A stretch of DNA of 64,000 bases from Flectobacillus roseus. Its GTDB lineage: Bacteria; Bacteroidota; Bacteroidia; Cytophagales; Spirosomataceae. The first letter of the stretch is position 1, and every line of letters starts with the position of its first letter. A program made the position numbers and the translations under genes. The stretch lies in NCBI RefSeq assembly GCF_030056665.1, contig NZ_JASHIG010000029.1; one strand, 5' to 3'. Under the pieces are notes generated by a model. It saw only the letters and a list, made by a program, of their open reading frames with translations, had not been told where the DNA came from and searched no databases. Shown piece after piece: positions 53,860-62,625 of this stretch.

Positions 53860-53926
53860 AATTGGATTTGCATTTTTGCCTTATTACTCATATCCAATTG
53901 CTTAATGATTCATTTTCCATTAACCA
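53860..53926 (+). promoter_or_regulatory. Leader of the second GH13 gene: imperfect hairpin and CCATTAACCA
   Basis: AATTGGATTTG (53860-53870) pairs with CATATCCAATT (53889-53899) with one mismatch. A T-rich stretch leads to CCATTAACCA (53917-53926), 13 bases before ATG 53940. TACTTTG (53844-53850) is a poor -7-like box upstream. Confidence 0.45.
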
Positions 53927-53939
53927 TCTCTTTATAAAC

Positions 53940-55844
53940 ATGAAAAAAACAATTTTATCCTTGATGCTTTTGGGAGGTACTTTTTTAGGTATTGCTCAGA
54001 CACCAAGTATCCAACGTGTAAACCCAACAAACTGGTGGGTGGGCATGAAAAACCCATCTTTGCAATTATTGGTATATGGTAAGAACTTAAAAGGCGCTGA
54101 TGTCAAAATCAATTACCCTGGCGTTACGCTTCAAAAAGTAAATACTGTCGATAATCCCAATTATTTATTCCTTGATTTAACGATTGCCCCTGAAACGAAA
54201 GCAGGAACTTTGAATGTAGAAATGACCAAAACAATTCAGGTTCAGAAGGGGAAGAAAAAAACAGTTGATCAAATCGTGAAATTGACTCAACCTTTTGAAT
54301 TGCGTGTTCGTGATAAAAAGCCTCAGACTGTCAATTCTAAAGACTTTATTTATTTGATATTGCCCGACCGTTTTGCCAATGGCGACCCGAGTAATGATAA
54401 GTTTGAGGATATGGCCGATAAGGTTTCGGATCGTAAAAATCCTTTTGCTCGTCATGGTGGAGACTTAAAGGGGGTGACCCAGCACCTTGATTATTTCAAA
54501 GAGTTAGGCGCTACGACTCTTTGGTTGAATCCTGTTATTGAAAATGACCAGCCTCAAACTAACGAGGGTGGTGCAATGCGTTCTGCTTACCATGGCTATG
54601 GTTTTACAGACCAATATAACGTTGACCGTCGTTTGGGAGGCAATGCCGCCTATTTGGAAATGGTTACTGAAGCTCACAAAAAAGGGTTGAAGGTAATACA
54701 AGATGCGGTATACAATCACGTGGGTATCAACCACTGGATTCTAAAAGATATTCCTTCAAAAGATTGGTTGAACCAATGGGACACTTATACCAATACTTCG
54801 TATCGTGACGAACCTGTTGTGGATGTTTTGCATGGCAACAAATCTGACTTTAAAGTTCAGCAGAGTGGTTGGTTTGTGCCCTTTTTGCCTGATTTGAATC
54901 AAAACAATGCTTTCGTGGCTAATTACTTGATTCAGCATGCGCTTTGGACGGTGGAATATTTTGGTATCGACGGTTGGCGTGTAGATACGTATCAGTATAA
55001 TGATTTGCCTTTTATGAACCGTTGCAATGCGGCTCTTTTTGCAGAATATCCAGATATGTTTATCACAGGTGAAAATGCTGTACAAAACATCTATAGCCAG
55101 GCGTATCATGTAAGAAACAATATCAATTTGCCTTTCAAAAGTAATTTGCCTTCACCAAATGATTTTGTATTGCAAACGGCTATCAATGATGCCTTGAATC
55201 AAAATTTTGATTGGGGGAAAGGCTTCAATCGTATTTATCAGGTTTTATCAATGGATGCATTGTACCAAAATCCTGATTTGAATATGACTTTTGTCGATAA
55301 CCATGACCAAGACCGTTATTTCTCTGTAATTGGCGAAGATTTAAACAAATACAAATTAGGTTTAGGTTTCTTATTAACTACCCGCGGAACTCCACATTTG
55401 TATTATGGAACAGAAGTATTGATGAAAAACTTCAAAAATCCTTCTGATGCAGAAGTTCGTCAAGATTTCCCAGGTGGTTGGGCTGAAGACGCAGTGAGTA
55501 AATTCACAGCTAATGGACGAAATGAGAAAGAAAATGAGGCCTTTAATTTTGTAAAAACCTTAGCTAACTTCCGTAAAAACTCCTCAGCACTAACTACTGG
55601 AAAATTGATGCAGTTTTTACCACAAGATGGTATGTATGTCTATTTCAGATACCATGCACAACAAACGGTTATGATTGTTATGAGTCAGAATAAAGATGAT
55701 AAAGAACTCTCTACTGAGCGTTTTGCCGAAATTCTTGGAGGCTTTACTTCTGGTAAAGAGGTTATCTCAGGTAATACCATTTCTTCTTTGCAAAAAATCA
55801 AGGTTCCAGCTATGTCGATTCAAGTGATTGAATTGAAAAAATGA
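53940..55844 (+). CDS. GH13 neopullulanase/cyclomaltodextrinase-like enzyme (SusA type)
   Basis: This 634-residue secreted enzyme has a signal peptide (1-20), an N-terminal beta-sandwich of the cyclomaltodextrinase N-domain type (about 21-125) and a GH13 barrel with DAVYNH, DGWRVDT (nucleophile D349), MFITGEN (acid/base E378) and FVDNHDQDR (D456). This resembles periplasmic SusA-like neopullulanases that cut imported maltodextrins to maltose and glucose. ATG 53940 begins the signal peptide; 26 extra in-frame residues upstream run through the leader hairpin and are unlikely. It is followed by pgmB. Confidence 0.93.
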   Translation: MKKTILSLMLLGGTFLGIAQTPSIQRVNPTNWWVGMKNPSLQLLVYGKNLKGADVKINYPGVTLQKVNTVDNPNYLFLDLTIAPETKAGTLNVEMTKTIQVQKGKKKTVDQIVKLTQPFELRVRDKKPQTVNSKDFIYLILPDRFANGDPSNDKFEDMADKVSDRKNPFARHGGDLKGVTQHLDYFKELGATTLWLNPVIENDQPQTNEGGAMRSAYHGYGFTDQYNVDRRLGGNAAYLEMVTEAHKKGLKVIQDAVYNHVGINHWILKDIPSKDWLNQWDTYTNTSYRDEPVVDVLHGNKSDFKVQQSGWFVPFLPDLNQNNAFVANYLIQHALWTVEYFGIDGWRVDTYQYNDLPFMNRCNAALFAEYPDMFITGENAVQNIYSQAYHVRNNINLPFKSNLPSPNDFVLQTAINDALNQNFDWGKGFNRIYQVLSMDALYQNPDLNMTFVDNHDQDRYFSVIGEDLNKYKLGLGFLLTTRGTPHLYYGTEVLMKNFKNPSDAEVRQDFPGGWAEDAVSKFTANGRNEKENEAFNFVKTLANFRKNSSALTTGKLMQFLPQDGMYVYFRYHAQQTVMIVMSQNKDDKELSTERFAEILGGFTSGKEVISGNTISSLQKIKVPAMSIQVIELKK

Positions 55845-55968
55845 TGAAAATGAAGTAATGAAGGGAATGAAGTAATGAAGGTGATTGGGAGTAATAAAAT
55901 TTATCATTAAATATCCGATCGCTGAAATATTCTCATTGATTCTGTATTTTTCTAAGAAATACTCCTTG

Positions 55969-56043
55969 TAACTTTGTAAAAACAAATCATTCGATAGTCA
56001 AGGAATTTTGTTGTTCCTTGACTATCTTATTTTCCATTAACCA
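55969..56043 (+). promoter_or_regulatory. pgmB leader: -7 box, perfect hairpin with T-rich tail, CCATTAACCA
   Basis: TAACTTTG (55969-55976) fits the -7 consensus. GATAGTCAAGGAA (55993-56005) pairs perfectly with TTCCTTGACTATC (56014-56026), loop TTTTGTTG, then TTATTTT and CCATTAACCA (56034-56043), 12 bases before the ATG. The hairpin could terminate the GH13 transcript, but no promoter fits between it and pgmB, so pgmB mRNA must contain it. The layout repeats that of susC. Confidence 0.55.
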
Positions 56044-56055
56044 AACTTTCAAACA

Positions 56056-56715
56056 ATGACAACAGTAAAAGCGTGCCTTTTTGACCTAGATGGCGTAATC
56101 GTCGATACAGCAGTGTACCATTTTCAAGCATGGAGACGATTAGCCAATGAATTGGGTTTTGATTTTACAGAACACCAAAATGAACAGTTGAAAGGTATTA
56201 GTCGCATGGAATCCCTTGAGCTTATCCTAAATTGGGGTGGAGTAACACTGACTGCAGAGGAGAAGGAAGCATGGGCGACCAAGAAAAACCAATGGTATTT
56301 GGATTTGGTGATGCAAATGACTCCTAAGGAAGTTTTACCTGGCGTTCCAGAGTTTTTAACATCTTTACGCGCCAATGGTATAAGAATTGCACTGGGTTCT
56401 GCCAGTAAAAATTCAAAATTGATTTTAGAAAGAATTCAAATGCTTGACTACTTCGATGCAATCATCGATGGAAATAATATCACCAAAGGTAAGCCAGATC
56501 CACAAGTGTTTTTGATGGGAGCGGAGGCAACAGGTGCTCAACCGTCTGAATGTGTGGTTTTTGAAGATGCTGTTGCAGGTGTTCAAGCTGCCAAAGCAGG
56601 TGGAATGAAAGCCGTAGGTATCGGTTCGGCAGATATTTTGACAGAAGCAGATATTGTTATCTCTACTTTTGAAGATTTCTCAGTAGAGAAACTAACTCAG
56701 ATTAATCCATATTAG
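56056..56715 (+). CDS. pgmB: Beta-phosphoglucomutase
   Basis: This 219-residue HAD-family enzyme converts beta-glucose-1-phosphate to glucose-6-phosphate. It has the HAD nucleophile motif CLFDLDGVIVDT (D10, D12), the cap-domain segment FQAWRRLANELGF, LKGISRMESLELIL, ALGSASKNSKLIL (motif II serine) and FEDAVAGVQAAKAGG (motif III). These features distinguish beta-PGM from generic phosphatases. It is placed between GH13 and GH65, so it would consume the beta-glucose-1-phosphate made by the phosphorylase. Confidence 0.95.
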   Translation: MTTVKACLFDLDGVIVDTAVYHFQAWRRLANELGFDFTEHQNEQLKGISRMESLELILNWGGVTLTAEEKEAWATKKNQWYLDLVMQMTPKEVLPGVPEFLTSLRANGIRIALGSASKNSKLILERIQMLDYFDAIIDGNNITKGKPDPQVFLMGAEATGAQPSECVVFEDAVAGVQAAKAGGMKAVGIGSADILTEADIVISTFEDFSVEKLTQINPY

Positions 56716-56778
56716 ATAGTTTTGTATCTCCTAACAAATTCTTATGATTAGTTTATCACACAATAAAATACTACTAAA

Positions 56779-57183
56779 ATGAATATGAAGCAAAGTGTTG
56801 ATTCTTTCTATGATAATAAAGATCTTGTGCTTAAGTTATATCATGAGGTAAATGCCTATGATAATGCTCGTGCATTAAAAGTGAGAGGTAAACTTAGAAA
56901 GGATATTCCTGAAGAGTTTGTTGCTCTGGGATGGCCTAATAAAAGATTAGTTGATAACTGTTTTCAACCTATTCGTAATCTTCAAACGGGTGAGAAATTT
57001 ACGATAGTTGGAAAAACGGTAAATGAAAAAAGAATACTAAAGTTTTTTATCGAGCAAATCATAGTGGAAAAAGGAGAAGAAGGTCGTAAACGAGTGTTAG
57101 ATTCTCTAAATATGACAATTCAAAATAATAAGAATAAAGTGACACCTCTAGAGGAACTATATTACGAAATCTCAAACAACTAG
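56779..57183 (+). CDS. Small protein of unknown function inside the maltose cluster
   Basis: I do not recognise this 134-residue protein. It is soluble, charged and mostly helical, without signal peptide, cysteines near metals or known motifs (KLYHEVNAYDNARALKVRGK; GLWP-like segment ALGWPNKRLVDNC). A second ATG at 56785 is possible. It is 63 bases behind pgmB in the same direction and is closed by a very long palindrome, so it interrupts the pgmB-GH65 gene pair. It may be an inserted gene unrelated to maltose. Confidence 0.6.
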   Translation: MNMKQSVDSFYDNKDLVLKLYHEVNAYDNARALKVRGKLRKDIPEEFVALGWPNKRLVDNCFQPIRNLQTGEKFTIVGKTVNEKRILKFFIEQIIVEKGEEGRKRVLDSLNMTIQNNKNKVTPLEELYYEISNN

Positions 57184-57208
57184 GTATTAATTTAAATACT
57201 TTTTCTAT

Positions 57209-57267
57209 TAATAAAAATGCATTACGACATTTTGAAATATTCAAAATGTCGTAATGCATTTTTATTA
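57209..57267. terminator. Perfect 28-bp palindrome, bidirectional terminator-like
   Basis: A 28-base arm (57209-57236, beginning TAATAAAAATGCATTACGAC) is matched without error by 57240-57267 around a 3-base loop ATA. A- and T-runs at the ends suit termination in both directions. It is much longer than the other terminators in the window. Confidence 0.8.
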
Positions 57268-57602
57268 GGTCTGCTTTTTCTAAATGTTCAAATACAATTT
57301 TTTGACGAAATTTATCAATAACTAGTTTATTGTATTGCATTAATTTTACAGTGCTAAATTATCGAAATTAATTTTGAAAGGAACTAAGTGTTTGGTAAAC
57401 AGTTCTTTTACTTTTTGTGTGTAAAAAAACACCCTAGCACAGCAAGGACAATTTTCATGAATTGAAGTAATTTAGCAGACTAATAAAATAATCAACTTAA
57501 GGAATTGTACATTTCCAAGAACTTGCGTGAAAAAGATATACTAAAGTATTGAAGTATTGGAAATAGTTAGATACATTGCCATTAACCATCCATTATAATA
57601 CA
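57268..57602. promoter_or_regulatory. GH65 upstream region with TAGCACAG and CCATTAACCA
   Basis: There is no gene here. TAATTTTG (57369-57376) is a candidate -7 box without a clear -33. CCTAGCACAG (57433-57442) shares TAGCACAG with the GH13 intergenic region. TTCCAA/TTGGAA with an inner ATACT/AGTAT gives a weak fold before the shared motif CCATTAACCA (57579-57588), 14 bases before ATG 57603. Confidence 0.45.
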
Positions 57603-59930
57603 ATGAAAAACTACTTAAAACATGACGAATGGTGCATAATTGAAGAAGGGTTTCACCGTGAATACAACGAAATCACTGAATCAGTATGCTCACTAGGAAA
57701 TGGACGTATGGGCCAACGCGGTAACTTTGAGGAAACCTTTACTGGAAAGACTCTTCAAGGAAATTATGTAGCTGGTGTGTACTATCCTGACAAAACCCGT
57801 GTGGGTTGGTGGAAGAATGGTTATCCTGAATATTTCGCAAAAGTATTGAATGCTGCCAACTGGATTGGTATCAAAGTCGAAATCGATGGAGAAGAGTTAG
57901 ATTTGAATCGTTGCGAGGTAGCAGACTTCCGTCGTGTGCTCAACATGAGAGAGGGATATTTGGAGCGCTCATTTATCGCAACTTTGGCAAGTGGAAAACA
58001 AATCAAAGTATATACAAAAAGATTTAACTCAATTGTGGACGACGAGTCGGGTGCTATTAGCTACTCGATTACGCCATTGAATTTTGATGGTAAACTTACT
58101 TTGACCCCATTTATCGATGGTGATATCAAGAATAAGGATGCCAATTACGACGAAAAGTTCTGGGATGAAATCCATCGCGAAACTGCTTTTGCAGAAGGTT
58201 ATATCGAACTTCGTACTAAAAAGACTGGCTTCCACGTGGTAACTGGTCAGAAGTTTGAAATTCTTCAGGACGGAAAATCAGTTGATTTTCAAAGTTTTCC
58301 CATCAAAGCGGAAAAGTATGTGGCTAGTCAGGTAAGCTTAGACGTTATCTCAGGTCAAGAAACTACTTTGATTAAATACGCTTGTAATCTTTCTTCAGAA
58401 AATTATGCTATTGAAGAGCTTCTTCCAGTGGCAAAAGCCTATTTAGCGAAAGTTTCAGCCAAGGGTTATGCTAAAATGTTGGCTGAACAAGCTGAAAAAT
58501 GGATTTCGAAATGGCACATGAACGACATCGTGATTGAAGGTGACGTAGCTGCTCAACAAGGAATTCGTTTCAATATTTTCCAATTGAACCAAACTTACTC
58601 AGGTGAGGATGCTCGTTTGAATATTGGTCCAAAAGGATTTACTGGTGAAAAATACGGTGGCTCAACTTATTGGGATACTGAGGCTTATTGTATTCCTTTC
58701 TACATGGCTACAGCTGATGCCCAAGTAGCTCGTAACTTGTTGGTATATCGTTGGAAACAATTAGGTCGTGCTATCGAAAATGCTGGTAAACTAGGCTTTA
58801 AAGATGGCGCTGCATTATACCCAATGGTAACCATGAACGGAGAAGAGTGCCACAATGAGTGGGAAATCACTTTTGAAGAAATCCACCGTAACGGAGCTAT
58901 TGCCTATGCGATTTACGATTACATCAACTATACTGACGATAAAGCTTACTTAGCTGAATATGGCTTTGAAGTATTATTAGGTATCGCTCGTTTCTGGGCT
59001 CAACGTGTTAACTGGTCAATTGCTAAAAAGCAATATGTAATGTTGGGCGTTACTGGACCAAATGAGTACGAAAACAACGTAAACAACAACTGGTACACAA
59101 GTTATATAGCAGTTTGGTGTTTGAAATATGCCAAAGAAGCCGCAGAATATATCAAATCTACTGACAGTGCTCGTTTTGCAGAGCTTGTTGGTCTGTTGAG
59201 TTTGAATGAGGAGGCTGAATTTGGTAAGTTCCAACATATTATCGACAATATGTACTTGCCAGAAGATAAAGAATTGGGTGTCTATTTACAGCAGGATGGA
59301 TTCTTAGATAAGGAATTAATCCAAGTAAAAGACCTTGCAGCTTCAGACCGTCCTATCAACCAAAAATGGTCTTGGGATAGAATTCTTCGTTCTTGTTTCA
59401 TCAAACAAGCAGACGTTTTGCAAGGAATTTACTTCTTCGAAGATGATTTTGATATCGAAACCATCCGTCGTAACTATGATTTCTACGAGCCAATGACTGT
59501 ACATGAGTCATCATTGAGTCCATGTGTACACTCAATCATTGCCGCAAAATTGGGAGATAAACCACGTAGTTATGAATTCTATCAGCGTTCGGCTCGTCTG
59601 GATTTGGATGACTACAACAATGATACAGAAGATGGCTTGCACATTACTTCAATGGCTGGAACATGGATGTCTGTTATCAAAGGATTTGGAGGCATGCGTG
59701 TGAGAAATGGTCAAATTTTCTTGAATCCATTTGTTCCAGAAAATTGGAAATCATTCGCTTTCAAAATTAGATTCAGAAATAATATCCTAAATATTATTAC
59801 GACATCCGACAATGTAACCATCGAAAATCTTGAAGGTGGAGATATTACAATTAATGTTGGAGCAGAAGCTTATGAGGTAAAAGCTACTTCTTCGGTAGTG
59901 GTTGCCTTAGGCGCTACGGAATTGGCGTAG
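57603..59930 (+). CDS. GH65 maltose phosphorylase-type enzyme
   Basis: This 775-residue cytoplasmic enzyme has the GH65 layout: N-terminal beta-sandwich (about 10-280), (alpha/alpha)6 barrel and C-terminal beta-sheet domain. The active-site block HNEWEITFEEIHRN (about 417-430) has the general acid, and STYWDTEAYCIPFY and KWSWDRILRSCFIKQADV line the sugar and phosphate sites. Together with PgmB it would phosphorolyse maltose to glucose and beta-glucose-1-phosphate. Kojibiose or trehalose phosphorylase cannot be excluded from sequence alone. ATG 57603 was chosen; an in-frame TTG 27 bases upstream lies in the leader motif. It has no signal peptide. Confidence 0.93.
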   Translation: MKNYLKHDEWCIIEEGFHREYNEITESVCSLGNGRMGQRGNFEETFTGKTLQGNYVAGVYYPDKTRVGWWKNGYPEYFAKVLNAANWIGIKVEIDGEELDLNRCEVADFRRVLNMREGYLERSFIATLASGKQIKVYTKRFNSIVDDESGAISYSITPLNFDGKLTLTPFIDGDIKNKDANYDEKFWDEIHRETAFAEGYIELRTKKTGFHVVTGQKFEILQDGKSVDFQSFPIKAEKYVASQVSLDVISGQETTLIKYACNLSSENYAIEELLPVAKAYLAKVSAKGYAKMLAEQAEKWISKWHMNDIVIEGDVAAQQGIRFNIFQLNQTYSGEDARLNIGPKGFTGEKYGGSTYWDTEAYCIPFYMATADAQVARNLLVYRWKQLGRAIENAGKLGFKDGAALYPMVTMNGEECHNEWEITFEEIHRNGAIAYAIYDYINYTDDKAYLAEYGFEVLLGIARFWAQRVNWSIAKKQYVMLGVTGPNEYENNVNNNWYTSYIAVWCLKYAKEAAEYIKSTDSARFAELVGLLSLNEEAEFGKFQHIIDNMYLPEDKELGVYLQQDGFLDKELIQVKDLAASDRPINQKWSWDRILRSCFIKQADVLQGIYFFEDDFDIETIRRNYDFYEPMTVHESSLSPCVHSIIAAKLGDKPRSYEFYQRSARLDLDDYNNDTEDGLHITSMAGTWMSVIKGFGGMRVRNGQIFLNPFVPENWKSFAFKIRFRNNILNIITTSDNVTIENLEGGDITINVGAEAYEVKATSSVVVALGATELA

Positions 59931-59998
59931 TTATCTATGTTTAATTCGGAATGGCGCAATACTTTGTGTCCAAAGATGGGTAATGAAGTATTATAGAA

Positions 59999-60040
59999 TC
60001 ACAAAAGGGGTCGAAAATTATTTTTCGACCCCTTTTGTGA
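59999..60040. terminator. Perfect bidirectional terminator
   Basis: TCACAAAAGGGGTCGAAAA (59999-60017) and its exact complement (60022-60040) enclose the loop TTAT. It lies between the convergent GH65 and TauE genes. Confidence 0.92.
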
Positions 60041-60102
60041 TTAATAGTAATTTCTGTTTTATGATTGTCCATTAATACAAACAATCACTAATTCGAACAC
60101 AC

Positions 60103-60888
60103 TCAATGTTTAAAAAATATATCATAGCCAAAGCGTAAAATCACACCTATTACAACGACCACAAAGAAGATTCTTACAAAAGCACTCCCTTTTTTAAGCG
60201 CTAATTTAGTTCCAACTATTGATCCAAGAATGTTGGCAATCGCCAATGGAATTGCTACTTTGTACAACACATCCCCCGATGACATAAAATAGATAATAGC
60301 AGGCACATTAGAAGCGCAATTCATGATTTTGGCATAAGCGGAGGCGTGTAAAAAGTCTAGGTAAAAGATTGATACAAAAGTAAATATCAAAAAGCTTCCC
60401 ATACCTGGCCCGAAAAAGCCATCATAAAATCCTAAAACAGCTCCAGTGAGCATGACTCCCCAGAAAAATACCTTACCATGATATTTGGGAGCATGATGCG
60501 TTCCTAAATCTTTTTTGACCAAAGTATATATTAAAACCAATACCAATAACACCAAAATGATGGGTCGTAGGGTTTCTTTGTCGAGCGAACTAACTAGTCG
60601 AGCTCCCATCAGGGCAAATATCCCTGTGATGGCTACAGCAGGCAGCATCACTTTCCAATCCACCTTAACTTGTTTTATATATTGTGAGGCTGCTACTAAA
60701 GTACCTGACACAGATGCTAATTTGTGTGTGCCAATAATAGTTGGAATAGAAAACTGCGGTAAAAAAATCAATAATGCAGGTAGTTGGATCATTCCTCCAC
60801 CACCAACAATCGAATCAACAAATCCAGCAGAGAAGGCAAAAATTAGTAAAAAAGAAAGAGTTTGAAGACTAATATCGTCAAGAAGCAT
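60103..60888 (-). CDS. TauE/SafE-family (DUF81) permease
   Basis: This 261-residue protein has about eight transmembrane helices in two repeats, with the signatures FVDSIVGGGGMIQLPALLIF and GFYDGFFGPGMGSFLIF. These are the typical glycine-rich repeats of TauE/SafE anion permeases. It probably exports or imports a sulfur-containing or organic anion; the substrate is unknown. ATG 60888 is preferred to a TTG two codons earlier. Confidence 0.9.
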   Translation of the reverse strand: MLLDDISLQTLSFLLIFAFSAGFVDSIVGGGGMIQLPALLIFLPQFSIPTIIGTHKLASVSGTLVAASQYIKQVKVDWKVMLPAVAITGIFALMGARLVSSLDKETLRPIILVLLVLVLIYTLVKKDLGTHHAPKYHGKVFFWGVMLTGAVLGFYDGFFGPGMGSFLIFTFVSIFYLDFLHASAYAKIMNCASNVPAIIYFMSSGDVLYKVAIPLAIANILGSIVGTKLALKKGSAFVRIFFVVVVIGVILRFGYDIFFKH

Positions 60889-60959
60889 GAGCAATTAGGG
60901 TTGATGATTTTTACAAAATTAGCTCAAACTCTTCAGATTTTTCTCAAACTACACCCAAA

Positions 60960-61763
60960 TCATTCGAAGGGCATTTTGAGTAAAGAGGTAATAGAGTCAT
61001 TTTTGGACGCATTCATTTGGGTATCGACTCCATAGACAATCTCTTTTGGGTTGATTTCTGAAAATGTACCAAATAAATGATCCCAAATAGAGAAAATATT
61101 TCCATAATTAGAATCCGTGTACGGTTGTACATAATGATGATGTACGTGATGCATATCGGGTGTGACAATGAGCCAGCTTAAGATTTTGTTTACTTTCGAA
61201 GGCAAAGTAATATTGGCATGGTTAAACTGTGAAAGTAGAACCGACAAAGATTGATACATCATCACAATCCACATAGGTGCACCAGTAATTACTATAGCAA
61301 GGGTTGTAAATACAAATCTAAAAACACTCTCTCCAGGGTGATGTCGATTAGCAGTAGTGGTATCTACTTGCATATCACTATGATGAATAATATGAAATCG
61401 CCACATCCATTTGACTTTATGCTCAAGCCAGTGGACAAACCAAGCGCCTATAAAGTCCAATAATACCAACCCCAAAATAGCATATATCCAGAGAGGCATA
61501 TCAGGAAGCCAGTTAATGATACCAAACTGGTTACTAACTGCCCAATCTGAAGATTTTAGAAGAATAAATGCTAAAATAAAATTGACCACGATGGTTGTTA
61601 TCGTAAAAAAGATATTAACACCAGCATGACGCCATTTATGATAGGAAAATTTGAATAGTGGTAAGGTTGATTCAATCAACCAAAAAAAAGTGATGCCACC
61701 CACCAAAATTACTGAGCGATGTGATGAAGGAATAGTAGAAAAATAGTTTACGAGCCTTTCCAT
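60960..61763 (-). CDS. Sterol desaturase/fatty acid hydroxylase family protein
   Basis: This 267-residue membrane protein has four or more helices and the di-iron histidine clusters HWLEH, HIIHHSD and HHVHHHY, the last followed by VQPYTDSNYGNIFSIWDHLFG. Members hydroxylate or desaturate lipids; in Bacteroidota the substrate is often a fatty acyl or carotenoid-like lipid. ATG 61763 (MERLV) is preferred to a TTG upstream. It is on the same strand as the TauE gene, 71 bases upstream of it. Confidence 0.92.
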   Translation of the reverse strand: MERLVNYFSTIPSSHRSVILVGGITFFWLIESTLPLFKFSYHKWRHAGVNIFFTITTIVVNFILAFILLKSSDWAVSNQFGIINWLPDMPLWIYAILGLVLLDFIGAWFVHWLEHKVKWMWRFHIIHHSDMQVDTTTANRHHPGESVFRFVFTTLAIVITGAPMWIVMMYQSLSVLLSQFNHANITLPSKVNKILSWLIVTPDMHHVHHHYVQPYTDSNYGNIFSIWDHLFGTFSEINPKEIVYGVDTQMNASKNDSITSLLKMPFE

Positions 61764-62013
61764 ATTAATATACTTTTTCAAGATTTTTTTGAATAAAGAT
61801 TATTAATATAAATATATCTATTTTAAGTTGTCTTATTCGTGATTAAATTATAAAATTTTACTTTAAAAAAATCATGCAATAGTGTATGAAAATCAACGAT
61901 TATCATATCTTTGTTCCGTAAAATAAAAACTAATACCACCACTTTTAAACAAAGCTTACTTTTGTGTTAATCACTCAAAATAAAGTTTTATCACTAATAT
62001 TAGCCTTAATTAT

Positions 62014-62625
62014 ATGAATTTATTAATCATTTATGAGCATCAGTTATTGGCTGATGGCCTTAAAGTTATTCTTGAGCCCAACCCTAGTATTTTATCTGTT
62101 AGTCTACTTTCATTAGAACAAGTTTCTGCACAGAGTATCCAGTCTATTGCGCCAGATGTTTTATTGATTGATTGTCAGCAGTATCATTTGCAATTAGCTA
62201 ATGTTCTTGATGACTTGTCTGTACAAAATACTAAACCAGCTACTTTTTTGATAGGAGGAAAGCAATGGTTTCCCAATCCTTCTTCGGTTACCAAAGTTTT
62301 CCAGATGAATAATGGATTGCAAGATTTACTTGCTGAACTGAATGCTTTGAGTATAAACTCTTCTCAGAAAAGAATTAGCGAAATTCATCAAACACCATTT
62401 TTTAGTAAATATGGAATTTCTCTGCGTGAAGCTCAGGTAATCGCTTATGTTATGCAAGGAGAGTCTAGCAAGTCGATTTCTGAAAAGCTGTTTATTAGTG
62501 TCCATACTGTAAACACGCACAAGCGGAATATTTATCAAAAGCTGTCGGTGCCAAACGAAAGAGAACTGATAAAATTCGTTCAGAGCAAGTTTAAAACGGA
62601 GTACTCCTATAAGTCCAAAAATTAG
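62014..62625 (+). CDS. Response regulator with LuxR-type output, partly degenerate receiver
   Basis: This 203-residue protein has a receiver-like N-terminus (about 1-110). The phosphate-accepting aspartate (VLLIDCQ) is kept, but the acidic pair near the N-terminus reads YE (LIIYEHQLLADGL) instead of DD. The C-terminal LuxR helix-turn-helix (SLREAQVIAYVMQGESSKSI ... HTVNTHKRNIYQKL) is intact. No histidine kinase gene is next to it. It overlaps the convergent MFS gene by 4 bases. Confidence 0.87.
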   Translation: MNLLIIYEHQLLADGLKVILEPNPSILSVSLLSLEQVSAQSIQSIAPDVLLIDCQQYHLQLANVLDDLSVQNTKPATFLIGGKQWFPNPSSVTKVFQMNNGLQDLLAELNALSINSSQKRISEIHQTPFFSKYGISLREAQVIAYVMQGESSKSISEKLFISVHTVNTHKRNIYQKLSVPNERELIKFVQSKFKTEYSYKSKN

